Assembly: GCA_025350695.1 (NCBI GenBank) | Contig: JANXXI010000092.1 | Coordinates: 1-64,000, forward strand | Source of the DNA: Acidobacteriota bacterium | GTDB taxonomy: Bacteria > Acidobacteriota > Terriglobia > Bryobacterales > Bryobacteraceae | Length of the DNA: 64,000 bases | Reading direction: 5' to 3' | Part shown: piece after piece, positions 53,608 through 62,737 of the stretch | Position numbering within the stretch: position 1 is the first letter of the stretch | Layout of the letters: each line of letters starts with the position of its first letter | Notes under the pieces: model-generated | What the model saw: the letters and a program-made list of their open reading frames with translations, nothing else | Told to the model about the DNA's origin: nothing | Databases searched by the model: none | Program-made: the position numbers and the translations under genes

Positions 53608-54525
53608 ATGCCTGCGCCTGGCAACCGGACGATCCGTATGTCGAAGGCGGACGAGGCTAGGCTGCGATCGCGACCGATAAGATTGAAGGCCGCCGTTGAT
53701 CTGGCGAGCGTACAGAACAAAACCATACATCAGGATTTGTTTAGTGTGTTGCCGCTGCTTCCGGCGTCAAGCGCGGATTTGATTTTTGTCGATCCGCCCT
53801 ACAACCTTACTAAATCCTTTGGCTCTACATCTTTTAGGGCGCGGTCCCACGACGCGTATGTGGAGTGGCTTGAGTCTTGGTTGCCTGCCTTGCTGCGAAC
53901 GGCAAAGCCAGATGCGACGGTTTACCTTTGCGGAGATTGGCGTTCGTCGGCTGCTTTATATGAGGTCGCTTCAAAATACTTGATCGTCCGTAACCGGATT
54001 ACTTGGGAGCGGGAGAAGGGGCGAGGCGCCGCAGGCAATTGGAAGAATGCCAGCGAAGATATTTTCTTTTGCACCCTTTCGGATCGTTACACGTTCAATG
54101 CCGATGCTGTTAAAATGCGAAGGCGCGTGCTGGCTCCGTACCGCACCAAGGGCGGCGCGCCGAAAGATTGGCAGGAAACAGGGCGGGGAAATATGCGCGA
54201 TACCTTCCCTTCCAACATTTGGACTGATCTTACGGTTCCGTTTTGGTCGATGCGCGAGAACACCGAGCACCCAGCGCAGAAGCCGGAGAAGTTGCTAGCT
54301 AAGTTGATCCTGGCGAGCACCAACGCGGGCGACCTTGTTTTGGATCCATTCTTGGGATCGGGAACAACCAGCGTTGTGGCGAAGAAGTTGGGCCGGCGTT
54401 GGATGGGCGTCGAGCAAGAGTTGCCGTTTTGCCTGCTCGCGGAACGGCGGCTTGAGTTGGCCGACGAAGACCCTACAATTCAAGGTTACGAAGATGCGGT
54501 GTTTTGGGAACGAAATTCTCGCTGA
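53608..54525 (+). CDS. Orphan beta-class DNA methyltransferase
   Basis: A 305-residue site-specific amino-methyltransferase with catalytic motif IV first (DPPYNL, 62-67) and the SAM motif last (DPFLGSGTT, 246-254), the beta-class order. 'HPAQKPEKLLAKLI' precedes motif I as in N6-adenine or N4-cytosine enzymes. Its ATG abuts the stop of the PLP gene (TAAATG), so it rides in the cysS unit. No restriction endonuclease gene is adjacent, so it may act in gene regulation or repair marking. Recognition sequence cannot be predicted from this reading. Confidence 0.88.
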   Translation: MPAPGNRTIRMSKADEARLRSRPIRLKAAVDLASVQNKTIHQDLFSVLPLLPASSADLIFVDPPYNLTKSFGSTSFRARSHDAYVEWLESWLPALLRTAKPDATVYLCGDWRSSAALYEVASKYLIVRNRITWEREKGRGAAGNWKNASEDIFFCTLSDRYTFNADAVKMRRRVLAPYRTKGGAPKDWQETGRGNMRDTFPSNIWTDLTVPFWSMRENTEHPAQKPEKLLAKLILASTNAGDLVLDPFLGSGTTSVVAKKLGRRWMGVEQELPFCLLAERRLELADEDPTIQGYEDAVFWERNSR

Positions 54526-54528
54526 AAG

Positions 54529-55134
54529 CTAGAACAGTTTTTCCATGCACTTGCCCAATTCCTGGTCTGCTTGCGATTCACTATTTTTCAACGACCACAT
54601 TACTCTTCCGCGGTCGCCGATGGGGCGGTTCTGGCTGAGCTTGAATTTGCCTTCCATGCGTTCCAGGGGAATTTTGAAGGCGACGATTCCTCGCATCATG
54701 TTTTGAATGTAATCGGCGTCAGCGTCGAAGGTCCAAGGATTCTGACGGTCTGATTCGTAGACGCTGACCATTCTAAGCAGGAGCTCGGCAACTTCGCGGG
54801 GTTCGTCCATGATGACAGGCTTGCCATAAACGTGAACGGTCGTATAGTTCCAAGTAGGCACGCTGATTTCTGGTTGGGCGTATAGGGAAGGGGAGATGTA
54901 TGCATGGGGGCCGCTAAAAACGGTCATTGCTTCGCAGCCGGATTCGAGGTCCCTGGCTTGTGGGTTTGGGCGGGCGAGATGGCCCACGAGGTTCCCGGCG
55001 TCAAGCAAGATGGGTAGGTGGGTTGCTATGAGGCCGTGTGATCCATTTGTAACTAGCATCCCGAAGGAATTGGCGGCGACAAATTGCCGAAGCACGGCTT
55101 CGTCATGCTCGCGGAAATGCTCGGGGATATACAC
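54529..55134 (-). CDS. PaiB-like FMN-binding negative transcriptional regulator
   Basis: A 201-residue FMN-binding split-barrel protein of the PaiB group: 'MYIPEHFREHDEAVLRQFVAANSFGMLVT', 'ATHLPILLD', 'VFSGPHAYISPSLY', 'VPTWNYTTVHVYG', 'KLSQNRP'. The N-terminal start, length and the TWNY core fit the family. PaiB proteins repress sporulation or degradation genes in Bacillus, but flavin reductase-like roles are likely elsewhere. It converges with the methyltransferase gene 3 nt apart. Confidence 0.9.
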   Translation of the reverse strand: MYIPEHFREHDEAVLRQFVAANSFGMLVTNGSHGLIATHLPILLDAGNLVGHLARPNPQARDLESGCEAMTVFSGPHAYISPSLYAQPEISVPTWNYTTVHVYGKPVIMDEPREVAELLLRMVSVYESDRQNPWTFDADADYIQNMMRGIVAFKIPLERMEGKFKLSQNRPIGDRGRVMWSLKNSESQADQELGKCMEKLF

Positions 55135-55205
55135 TCCCCAATTCTAACGAAAACTGGAAGTGGCGGGACGGGTGACTTGATCGTGTTTCGAGGTTTGATC
55201 CATTG

Positions 55206-55263
55206 CCTGAGCAGGCGGGCCAGGGGGCTCGCCGCATACCAGGGGCCTGCCCGGGGTCTGCCC
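55206..55263 (-). repeat. REP-like element, copy 4 (diverged)
   Basis: On the minus strand its end reads GGCGAGCCCCCTGGCCCGCC-TGCTCAGG, aligning with hairpin 2 and tail of copies 1 and 3; GGCG/CGCC and GCC/GGC pair around a G-rich loop. Hairpin 1 is less clear. It lies 3 nt beyond the stop of the following small gene. Confidence 0.5.
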
Positions 55264-55266
55264 ACT

Positions 55267-55629
55267 TTACACTTCGACGGGAACCACATCGACGACCGAA
55301 GAAGCCCGCTGCATTTCGGCGTAGCTCATGGTGACGAGCTTCTTTTCGACGTCTTCGCCGGTTTCGAGCATGGATTTCAGATGCGCGGCGGCAAGCCTGG
55401 AGACCCAGGGATCGGAGAGGACCCGTCCATTTTCAGTGCTGAGTTTGAGCAGGAGAGGGTGGGGGAGCGCGATCACTTTTTCTTCCACGACCGCGCCCGA
55501 TTTGACTTCAAACTTCACGTCGACTGCGTCGGCATGGCGGATGGAGATGGCGTTCTGCTGCCAACGAAATTCAACGTCGCATTTGGATCCAAAAGCGTCT
55601 GTGACCGTGAAATTACGGTAATTTTCCAT
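55267..55629 (-). CDS. Conserved-looking hypothetical protein
   Basis: A 120-residue protein without signal peptide or membrane segment. It begins with 'RNFTVTDAFGSKCDVEFRW', has a central 'LPHPLLLKLSTENGRVLSDPWVSRLAAAHL', and ends in an acidic/hydrophobic helix. I do not recognise the family. ATG 55629 lies at the edge of the intron remnant, so insertion may have removed its original promoter. It has normal codon character, so it is probably real. Confidence 0.6.
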   Translation of the reverse strand: MENYRNFTVTDAFGSKCDVEFRWQQNAISIRHADAVDVKFEVKSGAVVEEKVIALPHPLLLKLSTENGRVLSDPWVSRLAAAHLKSMLETGEDVEKKLVTMSYAEMQRASSVVDVVPVEV

Positions 55630-55722
55630 TAATCATTATTGTAACTGAAGTGGGTGAGATGTTGCCGGATTGCGACGTAGAAGTGATAACGAAATTGGCC
55701 GCTTTCCGAATGATTTTCGTAG

Positions 55723-56394
55723 CCGAGAAAGGCCGACGAGGGCGTCGGCCGCGGATGTGGCATCGGCCGGAAGTATGCGCGGGAAGGGAAGGACTGGGTG
55801 GTGGATATAGACATCACCAAGTTCTTCGACACGATTTCGCACGAACTGCTTATAGGGTTGGTGGAACGCCGGGTCGGAGATGTTCAGGTCTTACGCCCAG
55901 GGTGGAGTGATTTCAGCAACGCTATCCAACATCTTTCTGCATGAAGTAGATCGTCAGTGGCGCCGGAGCGACGGTGTCGCTCGCGGCAATGTTCGGCTGG
56001 TTTATTATGCGGACGATATGGTGCTGTTGGCGCGGACGGAAGCAGAAGCGCGGGCGGCGTGAGAGCAACTCCAGGCACAGTTTGCCGCTCTTCAATTGGT
56101 GGTCAATCAAGAGCAGAGCCGGTTAACGATGCTGGAGGAGGGCTTCGCGTTTCTCGGCTTCGAATTTCGGAAAGCTCCTATTTTCGCGTCGGCAACAGCA
56201 ACCGGACATTCCACAAGGTGGACTGGTCTGTTCGGAGCGAATTGCAGTTATGGCTCCGGCGTAAGCACCAATGCCCCTGGCGGACTGCTAAGAAACGATG
56301 GGGATATCAGTTCCTTCATGACCGATGCCGGTTGTATCGAATGGTGGGGAAAGTGAGTCATCTGGAAGGATTGCGAGCGCACGCCGCCGGATGA
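55723..56394 (+). pseudogene. Broken group II intron reverse transcriptase/maturase
   Basis: Three frames carry pieces in the right order: 'KYAREGKDWVVDIDITKFFDTISHELLI' (RT domain 1-3, 55768-55860), then 'AQGGVISATLSNIFLHEV' and 'VRLVYYADDMVLLA' (RT 4-5, catalytic YADD, 55890-56040), a TGA at 56060-56062, then 'LEEGFAFLGFEF', then in another frame 'ELQLWLRRKHQCPW' and 'YQFLHDRCRLYRMV' (maturase X/C-terminal domain). At least two frameshifts and one stop make it non-functional. Confidence 0.8.
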
Positions 56395-56405
56395 AGATGA
56401 TCGGA

Positions 56406-56438
<33 letters not shown>

Positions 56439-56526
56439 GATGAGGGGGGTGTAGGAAACGGGCCATAATCGCAGCCGCGCCTGCCCCCTACTCTACCGCA
56501 ATCCCCGTCACTCGGCCCCACTGGTT

Positions 56527-57696
56527 CTATTTGTTCGTGAGAGCGGCAACGCCCGGCAACACGGTGCCGCCCAGAAATTCCAGAGAGGCGCCGCCGCCTG
56601 TTGAGACGTGACTGATTTTATCGGCGACCCCCGCGGACTTAATGGCTTTTTCTGAATCGCCGCCACCTACGATGGAAATTGCGCCGGACCCAGCTACCGC
56701 CTTGGCCAATGCAACGGTTCCCGTATCGAACGGCTTCATTTCAAATACGCCCATTGGGCCGTTCCAAATGATCGTCTTCGCCTTGGCTACCACGGCTGAA
56801 AATGCTTCAATCGTTTTCGGACCAATGTCGAGCGCCATCATGCCGTCTGGAATTGTCGTTACGGTTTCATGCGGAGCGTCAGCCTTGAACTCAGCCGACA
56901 CCACGTGATCCACAGGCAGCATCAGCTTTGGTCCCAACTGGTCCATTAGTTGTTTTGCCAGCTCTAGCTTATCTTCTTCCACCAGTGACTTGCCGGTTGC
57001 TTCGCCGCGTGCGCGCAGGAACGTATAGGCCATCGCGCCGCCAATCAACAATTGATCCACCACCTTCGCCAGGTTTTGGATCACTTCAATTTTGTCCGAT
57101 ACTTTGGCGCCGCCAAGGATCGAGACGCAGGGACGGTCGGGATTAGTGGTTGCCTTGCCGAGGTATTCCAACTCCTTATCCATCAGCAAGCCTGCAGCGG
57201 CCTGTTTGACGAAGGCAATCATGCCGACGGTTGAAGCATGGGCGCGGTGTGCGCTGCCAAACGCATCGTTGACATAAACGTCGCACAGGGACGCCAGTTG
57301 CCTCGAAAATTCGGGATCGTTCTTTTCTTCTTCCGCATGGAAGCGCAGGTTTTCAAGCAGCAACACCTCGCCCGATTTGGGCTTCATCGCCACCACTGCC
57401 GCGCCGATACAATCGGGCGCCATGGTGACGGGGCGGCCAAGCAGTTCAGCCAGCTTTACGGCGCAGGGCTTCAGGCTCATTTCGGCATTCGGTTTGCCCT
57501 TGGGACGGCCCAAGTGACTCGCCAGAATAAGACCGGCGCCATGGTCCAGCGCGTATTTAATGGAGGGCAGGGAAGCGCGGATACGCTTATCGGAGGTAAT
57601 CTCCTGGCCGCCAGGGGCCAGCGGGACGTTGAAGTCCACGCGCATGAAGACACACTTATCTTTGAGTTCGAGATCGCGAATTGATAGTTTGGACAT
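56527..57696 (-). CDS. pgk: Phosphoglycerate kinase
   Basis: A 389-residue glycolytic enzyme transferring phosphate between 1,3-bisphosphoglycerate and ADP. Motifs: '[11 protein letters not shown]' and '[11 protein letters not shown]' in the N-domain, 'LENLRFH', '[14 protein letters not shown]', '[12 protein letters not shown]' and nucleotide site '[10 protein letters not shown]'. Length is normal. It is the last gene of the tight minus-strand run, 12 nt after the M20 peptidase. Seeing pgk in such a company is unusual, since it normally follows gap. Confidence 0.97.
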   Translation of the reverse strand: MSKLSIRDLELKDKCVFMRVDFNVPLAPGGQEITSDKRIRASLPSIKYALDHGAGLILASHLGRPKGKPNAEMSLKPCAVKLAELLGRPVTMAPDCIGAAVVAMKPKSGEVLLLENLRFHAEEEKNDPEFSRQLASLCDVYVNDAFGSAHRAHASTVGMIAFVKQAAAGLLMDKELEYLGKATTNPDRPCVSILGGAKVSDKIEVIQNLAKVVDQLLIGGAMAYTFLRARGEATGKSLVEEDKLELAKQLMDQLGPKLMLPVDHVVSAEFKADAPHETVTTIPDGMMALDIGPKTIEAFSAVVAKAKTIIWNGPMGVFEMKPFDTGTVALAKAVAGSGAISIVGGGDSEKAIKSAGVADKISHVSTGGGASLEFLGGTVLPGVAALTNK

Positions 57697-57708
57697 AGAA
57701 AAGTAGGG

Positions 57709-59019
57709 TTAGAAATTTGATCGTAACACGTCGAAGTAGATCCGCACTCCTTTCAAAAACTCGGAAATGGGAACGCGTTCAGCGTCGCTGTGCATGGTGG
57801 CGAGCGTGGCCGCATCGACAACCATAGGCGTGAGGCCGTAAGAGGGCACTCCTTTCATGCGGAAGTTGCGCGCGTCGGTTCCGTAGGGCACCAGCATCGG
57901 CGTGACAACTGCGCCGGGATTGTGTTTAAGAATGGATGCCTTGATGGCGGCGAATAGCGGTGTCTTGCTGTCGGAAACGCCCGTGTCCATGGGGTCTGAA
58001 ACCAGTTCCACAGTCACCCGGCGGTCATTGATTCGCGCCCGCACTTCCGAAATAAACTCGGCGGAATTGACACCGGGCAGCAGGCGGCAATCAAGCGTTG
58101 CTTCGCTGGCCGAAGGGATCACGTTCACTTTCGGAGGATCGCCGACGCCGGCTCGAAGCGTTGTTAGGGAGATGGTGTTTTTCTGAATCGCGTTGGTCAA
58201 TTTGTTCTGTGCAAGTTGGCCGATGTTGCGAATCATTTCGTCAACCACTGGATGGCGTTTCGTGGTGGGCGGAACGGCCATTGCTTTCAGGATGGCGGTC
58301 AGTAGAATTTCATTGGCATTGTCTGGAATTGGTTGGCTGCCGTGGCCAGCTGTGCCGGTGGCCTTCAGTCGCAGCCAGGTTGACTGTTTTTCGCCGACAG
58401 AAATTCCGAACGTCAGCTTGTTGGTGGAGAGAATGTCTCGCGAACCGAAGCCGCCTTCATCCAACACAAAGGCTGGGTCCATTTCCGCATAGTGTTTTTC
58501 GATCATCCATTTGGCGCCCAATGCGCCGTTCGTTTCCTCGTCACAAGTGGCCACCAGCACTATATCGCGCGCCGGCATAATGCCTTGCTTCTTCAACAGA
58601 GTGACGGCCAGAAGCTGCTGGATGCCGATGCCCTTCATGTCCATCGCGCCGCGTCCCCACAAGAATCCGTCTTTGAGTTCGCCTCCAAAGGGATCCACCT
58701 TCCATGCCTTGGCGTCCACCGGCACAACGTCCATGTGGGTTAAAATGACCAGCGGCTTAAGGCTGCGGTCGCGTCCTTCCAGGCGAGTGATTAGGTTGAT
58801 GCAGTTGCCCTCTGGGTTGTAGCGGGTGACCTTCATGCCAACGGCTTCCAATTCGCGTGTCAGTAAATCGGCGGTGGCGCGTGTATCGGCGGGTGGGTTA
58901 ATGCTGGGGATGCGGATGTATTCCTGCAGCAACTCCACGGCGCGCTGGTCAACTTGTGTCCAGTCCGGTTCTTGCGCCAATGCGAGCAAAGGCAGAAATG
59001 CGGTTAATAGTTTTTTCAT
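57709..59019 (-). CDS. Exported M20 family metallopeptidase
   Basis: A 436-residue M20/M25/M40 exopeptidase with signal peptide (1-15, ending LALAQ). Metal ligands: H95 and D97 in 'LTHMDVVPV', D127 in 'GRGAMDMKG', catalytic E161 with E162 in 'CDEETNG', plus 'VLDEGGFG'. The middle lid domain ('ATGTAGHGSQPIP') mediates dimerisation. It should cleave C-terminal or dipeptide substrates, or deacylate, outside the cytoplasm. It is coupled by a 4-nt overlap to the kinase gene upstream. Confidence 0.92.
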   Translation of the reverse strand: MKKLLTAFLPLLALAQEPDWTQVDQRAVELLQEYIRIPSINPPADTRATADLLTRELEAVGMKVTRYNPEGNCINLITRLEGRDRSLKPLVILTHMDVVPVDAKAWKVDPFGGELKDGFLWGRGAMDMKGIGIQQLLAVTLLKKQGIMPARDIVLVATCDEETNGALGAKWMIEKHYAEMDPAFVLDEGGFGSRDILSTNKLTFGISVGEKQSTWLRLKATGTAGHGSQPIPDNANEILLTAILKAMAVPPTTKRHPVVDEMIRNIGQLAQNKLTNAIQKNTISLTTLRAGVGDPPKVNVIPSASEATLDCRLLPGVNSAEFISEVRARINDRRVTVELVSDPMDTGVSDSKTPLFAAIKASILKHNPGAVVTPMLVPYGTDARNFRMKGVPSYGLTPMVVDAATLATMHSDAERVPISEFLKGVRIYFDVLRSNF

Positions 59020-59966
59020 TTTTCTTTCTCCGGAAGATTTGTGAGCGTGACCAGGAGGTCAACGGATTTGTAAGCTTCGATCAGTGCGCCAATGGCTGGG
59101 CCGTGCTGCGGAACAGTGACCGTTGCTCCGCTTAGTTCCACTAGCATTTGGAACCGCTCGCGCAGGATGTTGCTGCGAAATACGCCGCCGATGGCGGAGA
59201 CGGGGCAGTATTCACCATGCGCGAACAACTTGTTCCTTGCGGCCGCGCACAGCGAGGCCAACTCTTGCGCGGCGTTGTTTAGGATCGTGATCGCGACTAT
59301 GTCGCCCGCGTTGGCGCATTCGTCCACCAGCTTTGAGTACGAAGCGATACGGGGGCGCGGGTAGTCGGCCGTGTAAAAGCGGTGCAGTAGGTCGTTCGCG
59401 TCAGGCGCTCCAGTGGCTGCTAGAAGTGCACCGTGCAAGGCTGTAGGTGGCCCCCACCCTTCGTGTTGACGCAGAGCAGCGCGAAGGGCCTGGCGCGTCA
59501 AGTCAAAGCCCGCGCCTTCATCCCCGAAAACATAGCCCCAACCGCCGGCGCGCCGCACCTTGCCTTGTGTGTTGCGGGCGAATGCGATGTTCCCCGTGCC
59601 GGCAATCGTGATGCAGCCCGGCCCTCCAGCGTGCGCCGCCGTGAGCGCGATCAACGCATCCGTAGTTACGGTCAGTTTCTTCACTGAGAGCATTTCTTCA
59701 AGGATGGCTTTCTTGTCCGCGGGGCCGCCCGAAAAGCCCAGGCACGCTGCTTCAAAATTGAAGACGGCTCCCTCACTGTTACGGCTCGCTAAAGCTTTTG
59801 CGATGCAGCAGCCGATTACCCGGATGAATGTTTCGCGGCCCTCCACCGCCGACTTCACGTGATTGCACGGTCCGTCCTGGCCCATCCCTATGATGCGTCC
59901 CGTTTCATCGCCAACGATCGCCACAGTGGAAGATTGCCCGCCATCCACACCCAGGAAGAGCTTCAT
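59016..59966 (-). CDS. BadF/BcrA-type ATPase, probable N-acetylglucosamine kinase
   Basis: A 316-residue ASKHA-fold kinase. Phosphate 1 loop 'GVDGGQSSTVAIVGDETG' opens the chain, then 'TDALIALTAAHAGGPGCITIAGTGNIAF' and adenosine motif 'GGVFRSNIL'. The family includes GlcNAc kinases and benzoyl-CoA reductase activators; absence of the activator's Cys pair favours sugar kinase. It shares 4-nt overlaps with both neighbours. With a GT-C enzyme and M20 peptidase beside it, recycling of cell-wall or glycan sugar is plausible but inferred. Confidence 0.85.
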   Translation of the reverse strand: MKLFLGVDGGQSSTVAIVGDETGRIIGMGQDGPCNHVKSAVEGRETFIRVIGCCIAKALASRNSEGAVFNFEAACLGFSGGPADKKAILEEMLSVKKLTVTTDALIALTAAHAGGPGCITIAGTGNIAFARNTQGKVRRAGGWGYVFGDEGAGFDLTRQALRAALRQHEGWGPPTALHGALLAATGAPDANDLLHRFYTADYPRPRIASYSKLVDECANAGDIVAITILNNAAQELASLCAAARNKLFAHGEYCPVSAIGGVFRSNILRERFQMLVELSGATVTVPQHGPAIGALIEAYKSVDLLVTLTNLPEKEK

Positions 59967-62200
59967 CGCTTCGCATCCTCGGGGAGCTTGCCTGTCAGTT
60001 TATACAGCCGATAGTAGCCTTTCACCGTGACCAATTCCATTCCCCAGTATTTCGCATTCTTCATCACATCCATGTAGCCGTGGTTCGTGTTGGTGATCAA
60101 AAAGTAATCTACTCCCCGCTCCATCATGGCGTGTGTGGCGCTCATTCGCCAGCCTTCGGGTGGATCAATCACGGATTCCTTTGGCGAGTTTGAAAGCTGA
60201 TACTTGTTGCCATATTGATCCCACCCTTCAAGCATCATCAGCCCTGGCGTTTGATCGCGAGAGACTTCCAGCATCACTTTGTCCACTCTCTGTAATTCCG
60301 GAAAATCGACTTCGATGAACATGCCGGGACGCTTCCCCTCCCACGACGACCAGCGTGTGGCTGGAGAGTTATCAAAGGCCATTGCCACGTCCCACCAATT
60401 CGGAGATGCCCGCAGACGCCACTGCGCGCTACGAGGTAATTCGCGCTCTTTTGAAAAGATGCGAAATTCCGCCATGGACCATTTTTCGTTGGGCAAATCG
60501 GCCGTCTGCGTGAGGCGTATCCGTTTCAGTTGCTGAGCGGGAAAACGGAATGTTGTGCGTCCGGTGGGCTGGTAGGCTGGAATTTGAACGCTATGAAAAA
60601 TGTCGATGATTCGCTCGCCGTAGGCGCTTTGGAAGCCGACTGCGAGTTTCGGTTTGAAGTACGCTTCGGCAATCTGATCGAACGCGAAGATGGTTTTGTC
60701 AGCCGGGATAATCTTGTCGATTTCGCGTGAAATGGCATAGGAGCCAATGTGCCTGCCAAGGTAATCATCTTCCGGCTTGATGCGAAGGGCATGATGCCAA
60801 GGGATGCGATGTAGCCTCCAAACGTATCTTTCCGAATAGAGCGGAATTGAATCAGGCCAACTCAGTGCGGCGTGCAGCAGCGCAATGGTTACCGGAAGGT
60901 AAGGAACGATTTCGATAAGCAGACCGAAACTTAGAGCCCAAAACGGCGCGGCTGGAATCAAGAAGCGTGTGCCTATGTTTGCCGGGTAGGGAAGCGTGAA
61001 CAGCAGAGCCGCAAGTATCAGAGGACGCGCGGCGCGGTTGCGCAAACCGAGTAGTCCGAGGGGCAAAAGAAGGAACATCGGGCCTAACAATCCGCCCAGC
61101 CGCTGGCCGCCGCTAGTGACTTCGAGAGGGAGCCGCCAGAAGTCGGGAGATCCATAACTGGCCATATTCATCTTGTAGGATTTTTCAAACCAGATGTGAA
61201 TAAAGTGGTTTGGAAAAATGCTATTGAGAAACGGAGAGAAGGGGTTGCCCACCGTAACAGTGTTCTTGATCAGCCAGGGCAGGATCAGGACCGACGCTAT
61301 AGCTGCGACTTTCAAGGCGGGCGTAAGCCACGGCTTTTTGTCACGATGCAATTCTTTGATGATGGTGACGAGCGCATACGGCAGCGCAAGGAACGCCGTG
61401 TACTTAAGCGCGAAGGCGAATCCCGCGGTAAGGCCAAGGCATATCAGCAATGAATCCTGCCGCTGCTGCTTCCACAGTTGCACTAAATAAAATACCGTGA
61501 AAATAGCGGTGGCGGTGGCCACGTCGTTGTAGGCGCTTATGCCGTCAATGCCGATTACGGGCGAGCAGAAAATCAGAATGGCCGCCAGCGCCCCGGCGCT
61601 TATCGCCCCAGTGCGGCGGCCATAACAGAGGATCAGCCAGGGCAACAACCACAAGAAAGTCATGTGCATCATGGCCGCTGCCGAGTGGCGCCCAATCGCA
61701 AACGGCAACAAAAACAGCATCTCCATCGCCTGGGATAGATTCGCGTACATGTTAGTGATGATGGGCCGGAAGCCATGTTCACGGTAATAGCGCGCGGTTA
61801 GGCCAAGGTGATAGCTGACACCGTCGGGGCTGATTTCCGGGGCCATTGCGTTGGAGACGTAGAGCACGCCAAACACAACGCCGACTGAGCATAAAACATA
61901 TTTCCAATGTTTCGGAAGAGGGGGAAATGATTCGCCACTGAGCCGGAAGCATTGCTTCTTCCAAGCAAAGTAAAGAATGGCCACGGCAAGCGCTATTAGC
62001 ACGCCCTTATGAATCAGCCGCGATGCCGCCAACATGAAAACTACGAAACTCCAAATCGCCGATCCAAGCACGATGGCGATGGCAGGCTGCTCTTGCCGGA
62101 ATAGTTCAACCTTGAAGCGGGCCAGAATGATTTGGCCAATTCCGAATGTTACTGCGACTGTGGCGGAGAATCCTAAAAGGATGTACAGCGCCTGCCCCAT
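59963..62200 (-). CDS. GT-C (PMT/GT39-like) membrane glycosyltransferase with C-terminal discoidin-like domain
   Basis: A 745-residue protein: about 11-12 transmembrane helices (5-460) with the GT-C acidic loop ('MAPEISPDGVSYHLGLTARYY') after the third helix. A roughly 280-residue external region follows; near residues 595-680 it reads like an F5/8 type C (discoidin) sandwich ('NWWDVAMAFDNSPATRWSSW', 'GMFIEVDFPE'). GT-C enzymes transfer sugars from polyprenyl carriers on the outer face of the membrane; the discoidin part could bind glycan. It overlaps its neighbours by 1 and 4 nt. Confidence 0.82.
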   Translation of the reverse strand: MGQALYILLGFSATVAVTFGIGQIILARFKVELFRQEQPAIAIVLGSAIWSFVVFMLAASRLIHKGVLIALAVAILYFAWKKQCFRLSGESFPPLPKHWKYVLCSVGVVFGVLYVSNAMAPEISPDGVSYHLGLTARYYREHGFRPIITNMYANLSQAMEMLFLLPFAIGRHSAAAMMHMTFLWLLPWLILCYGRRTGAISAGALAAILIFCSPVIGIDGISAYNDVATATAIFTVFYLVQLWKQQRQDSLLICLGLTAGFAFALKYTAFLALPYALVTIIKELHRDKKPWLTPALKVAAIASVLILPWLIKNTVTVGNPFSPFLNSIFPNHFIHIWFEKSYKMNMASYGSPDFWRLPLEVTSGGQRLGGLLGPMFLLLPLGLLGLRNRAARPLILAALLFTLPYPANIGTRFLIPAAPFWALSFGLLIEIVPYLPVTIALLHAALSWPDSIPLYSERYVWRLHRIPWHHALRIKPEDDYLGRHIGSYAISREIDKIIPADKTIFAFDQIAEAYFKPKLAVGFQSAYGERIIDIFHSVQIPAYQPTGRTTFRFPAQQLKRIRLTQTADLPNEKWSMAEFRIFSKERELPRSAQWRLRASPNWWDVAMAFDNSPATRWSSWEGKRPGMFIEVDFPELQRVDKVMLEVSRDQTPGLMMLEGWDQYGNKYQLSNSPKESVIDPPEGWRMSATHAMMERGVDYFLITNTNHGYMDVMKNAKYWGMELVTVKGYYRLYKLTGKLPEDAKR

Positions 62201-62724
62201 CAGTCAATAAATCCAATGTTGGAGATAATAAATCCGAATTTGTCGCCATCGGGAGTGGTGTACAATTTGTCAATCTCCGCCGAAACAATGTTTTCAACGT
62301 CGGACCTTAACCACTCCGCTGGAACCGGTTTCTCGATCTTCTTGAAGCCCTCGGCGGAATGGGTTTCCTTCGCTAACAGATGGTCGTTGATCACCCAACT
62401 GATGGTGACGGGGCCAGTTGCTTTCAGCGCTGTTGGTTGCACTGTGAAATCGGCATGGAACCGTAGGTTTTCGACCTGCTTCATTCGGAACCGGAACGTA
62501 GGATTCCTTAAGGTCCAACGCCACACTGAACCGGGCGGCGCCGGTACAACGTCGGCCACAATGTATTCCTTGACGATGGGATCTTCCATGGTTACGAAGC
62601 GACCCACAGCCGGCGGATCCGCGGCCCGAGCCTCCTGCTGTTGGGCCGGCGGCGCGGAGGATTCGGTCGGTCTTGAACAGGAAAGTGTGGAGGATAACAA
62701 TGAAATGAAAAGTAGCAGACGCAT
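62200..62724 (-). CDS. Lipoprotein of unknown function
   Basis: A 174-residue lipoprotein with lipobox LSSTLSC (cleavage before C16) and a Pro/Gln/Ala-rich linker. The folded part is a beta-sandwich-like domain ('FRMKQVENLRFHADFTVQP', 'VTISWVINDHLL'). It ends 1 nt into the glycosyltransferase gene, so they are co-translated and may be partners. It starts 13 nt after nth. The family is not recognised. Confidence 0.8.
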   Translation of the reverse strand: MRLLLFISLLSSTLSCSRPTESSAPPAQQQEARAADPPAVGRFVTMEDPIVKEYIVADVVPAPPGSVWRWTLRNPTFRFRMKQVENLRFHADFTVQPTALKATGPVTISWVINDHLLAKETHSAEGFKKIEKPVPAEWLRSDVENIVSAEIDKLYTTPDGDKFGFIISNIGFID

Positions 62725-62737
62725 TCAGGGAAGGCTC

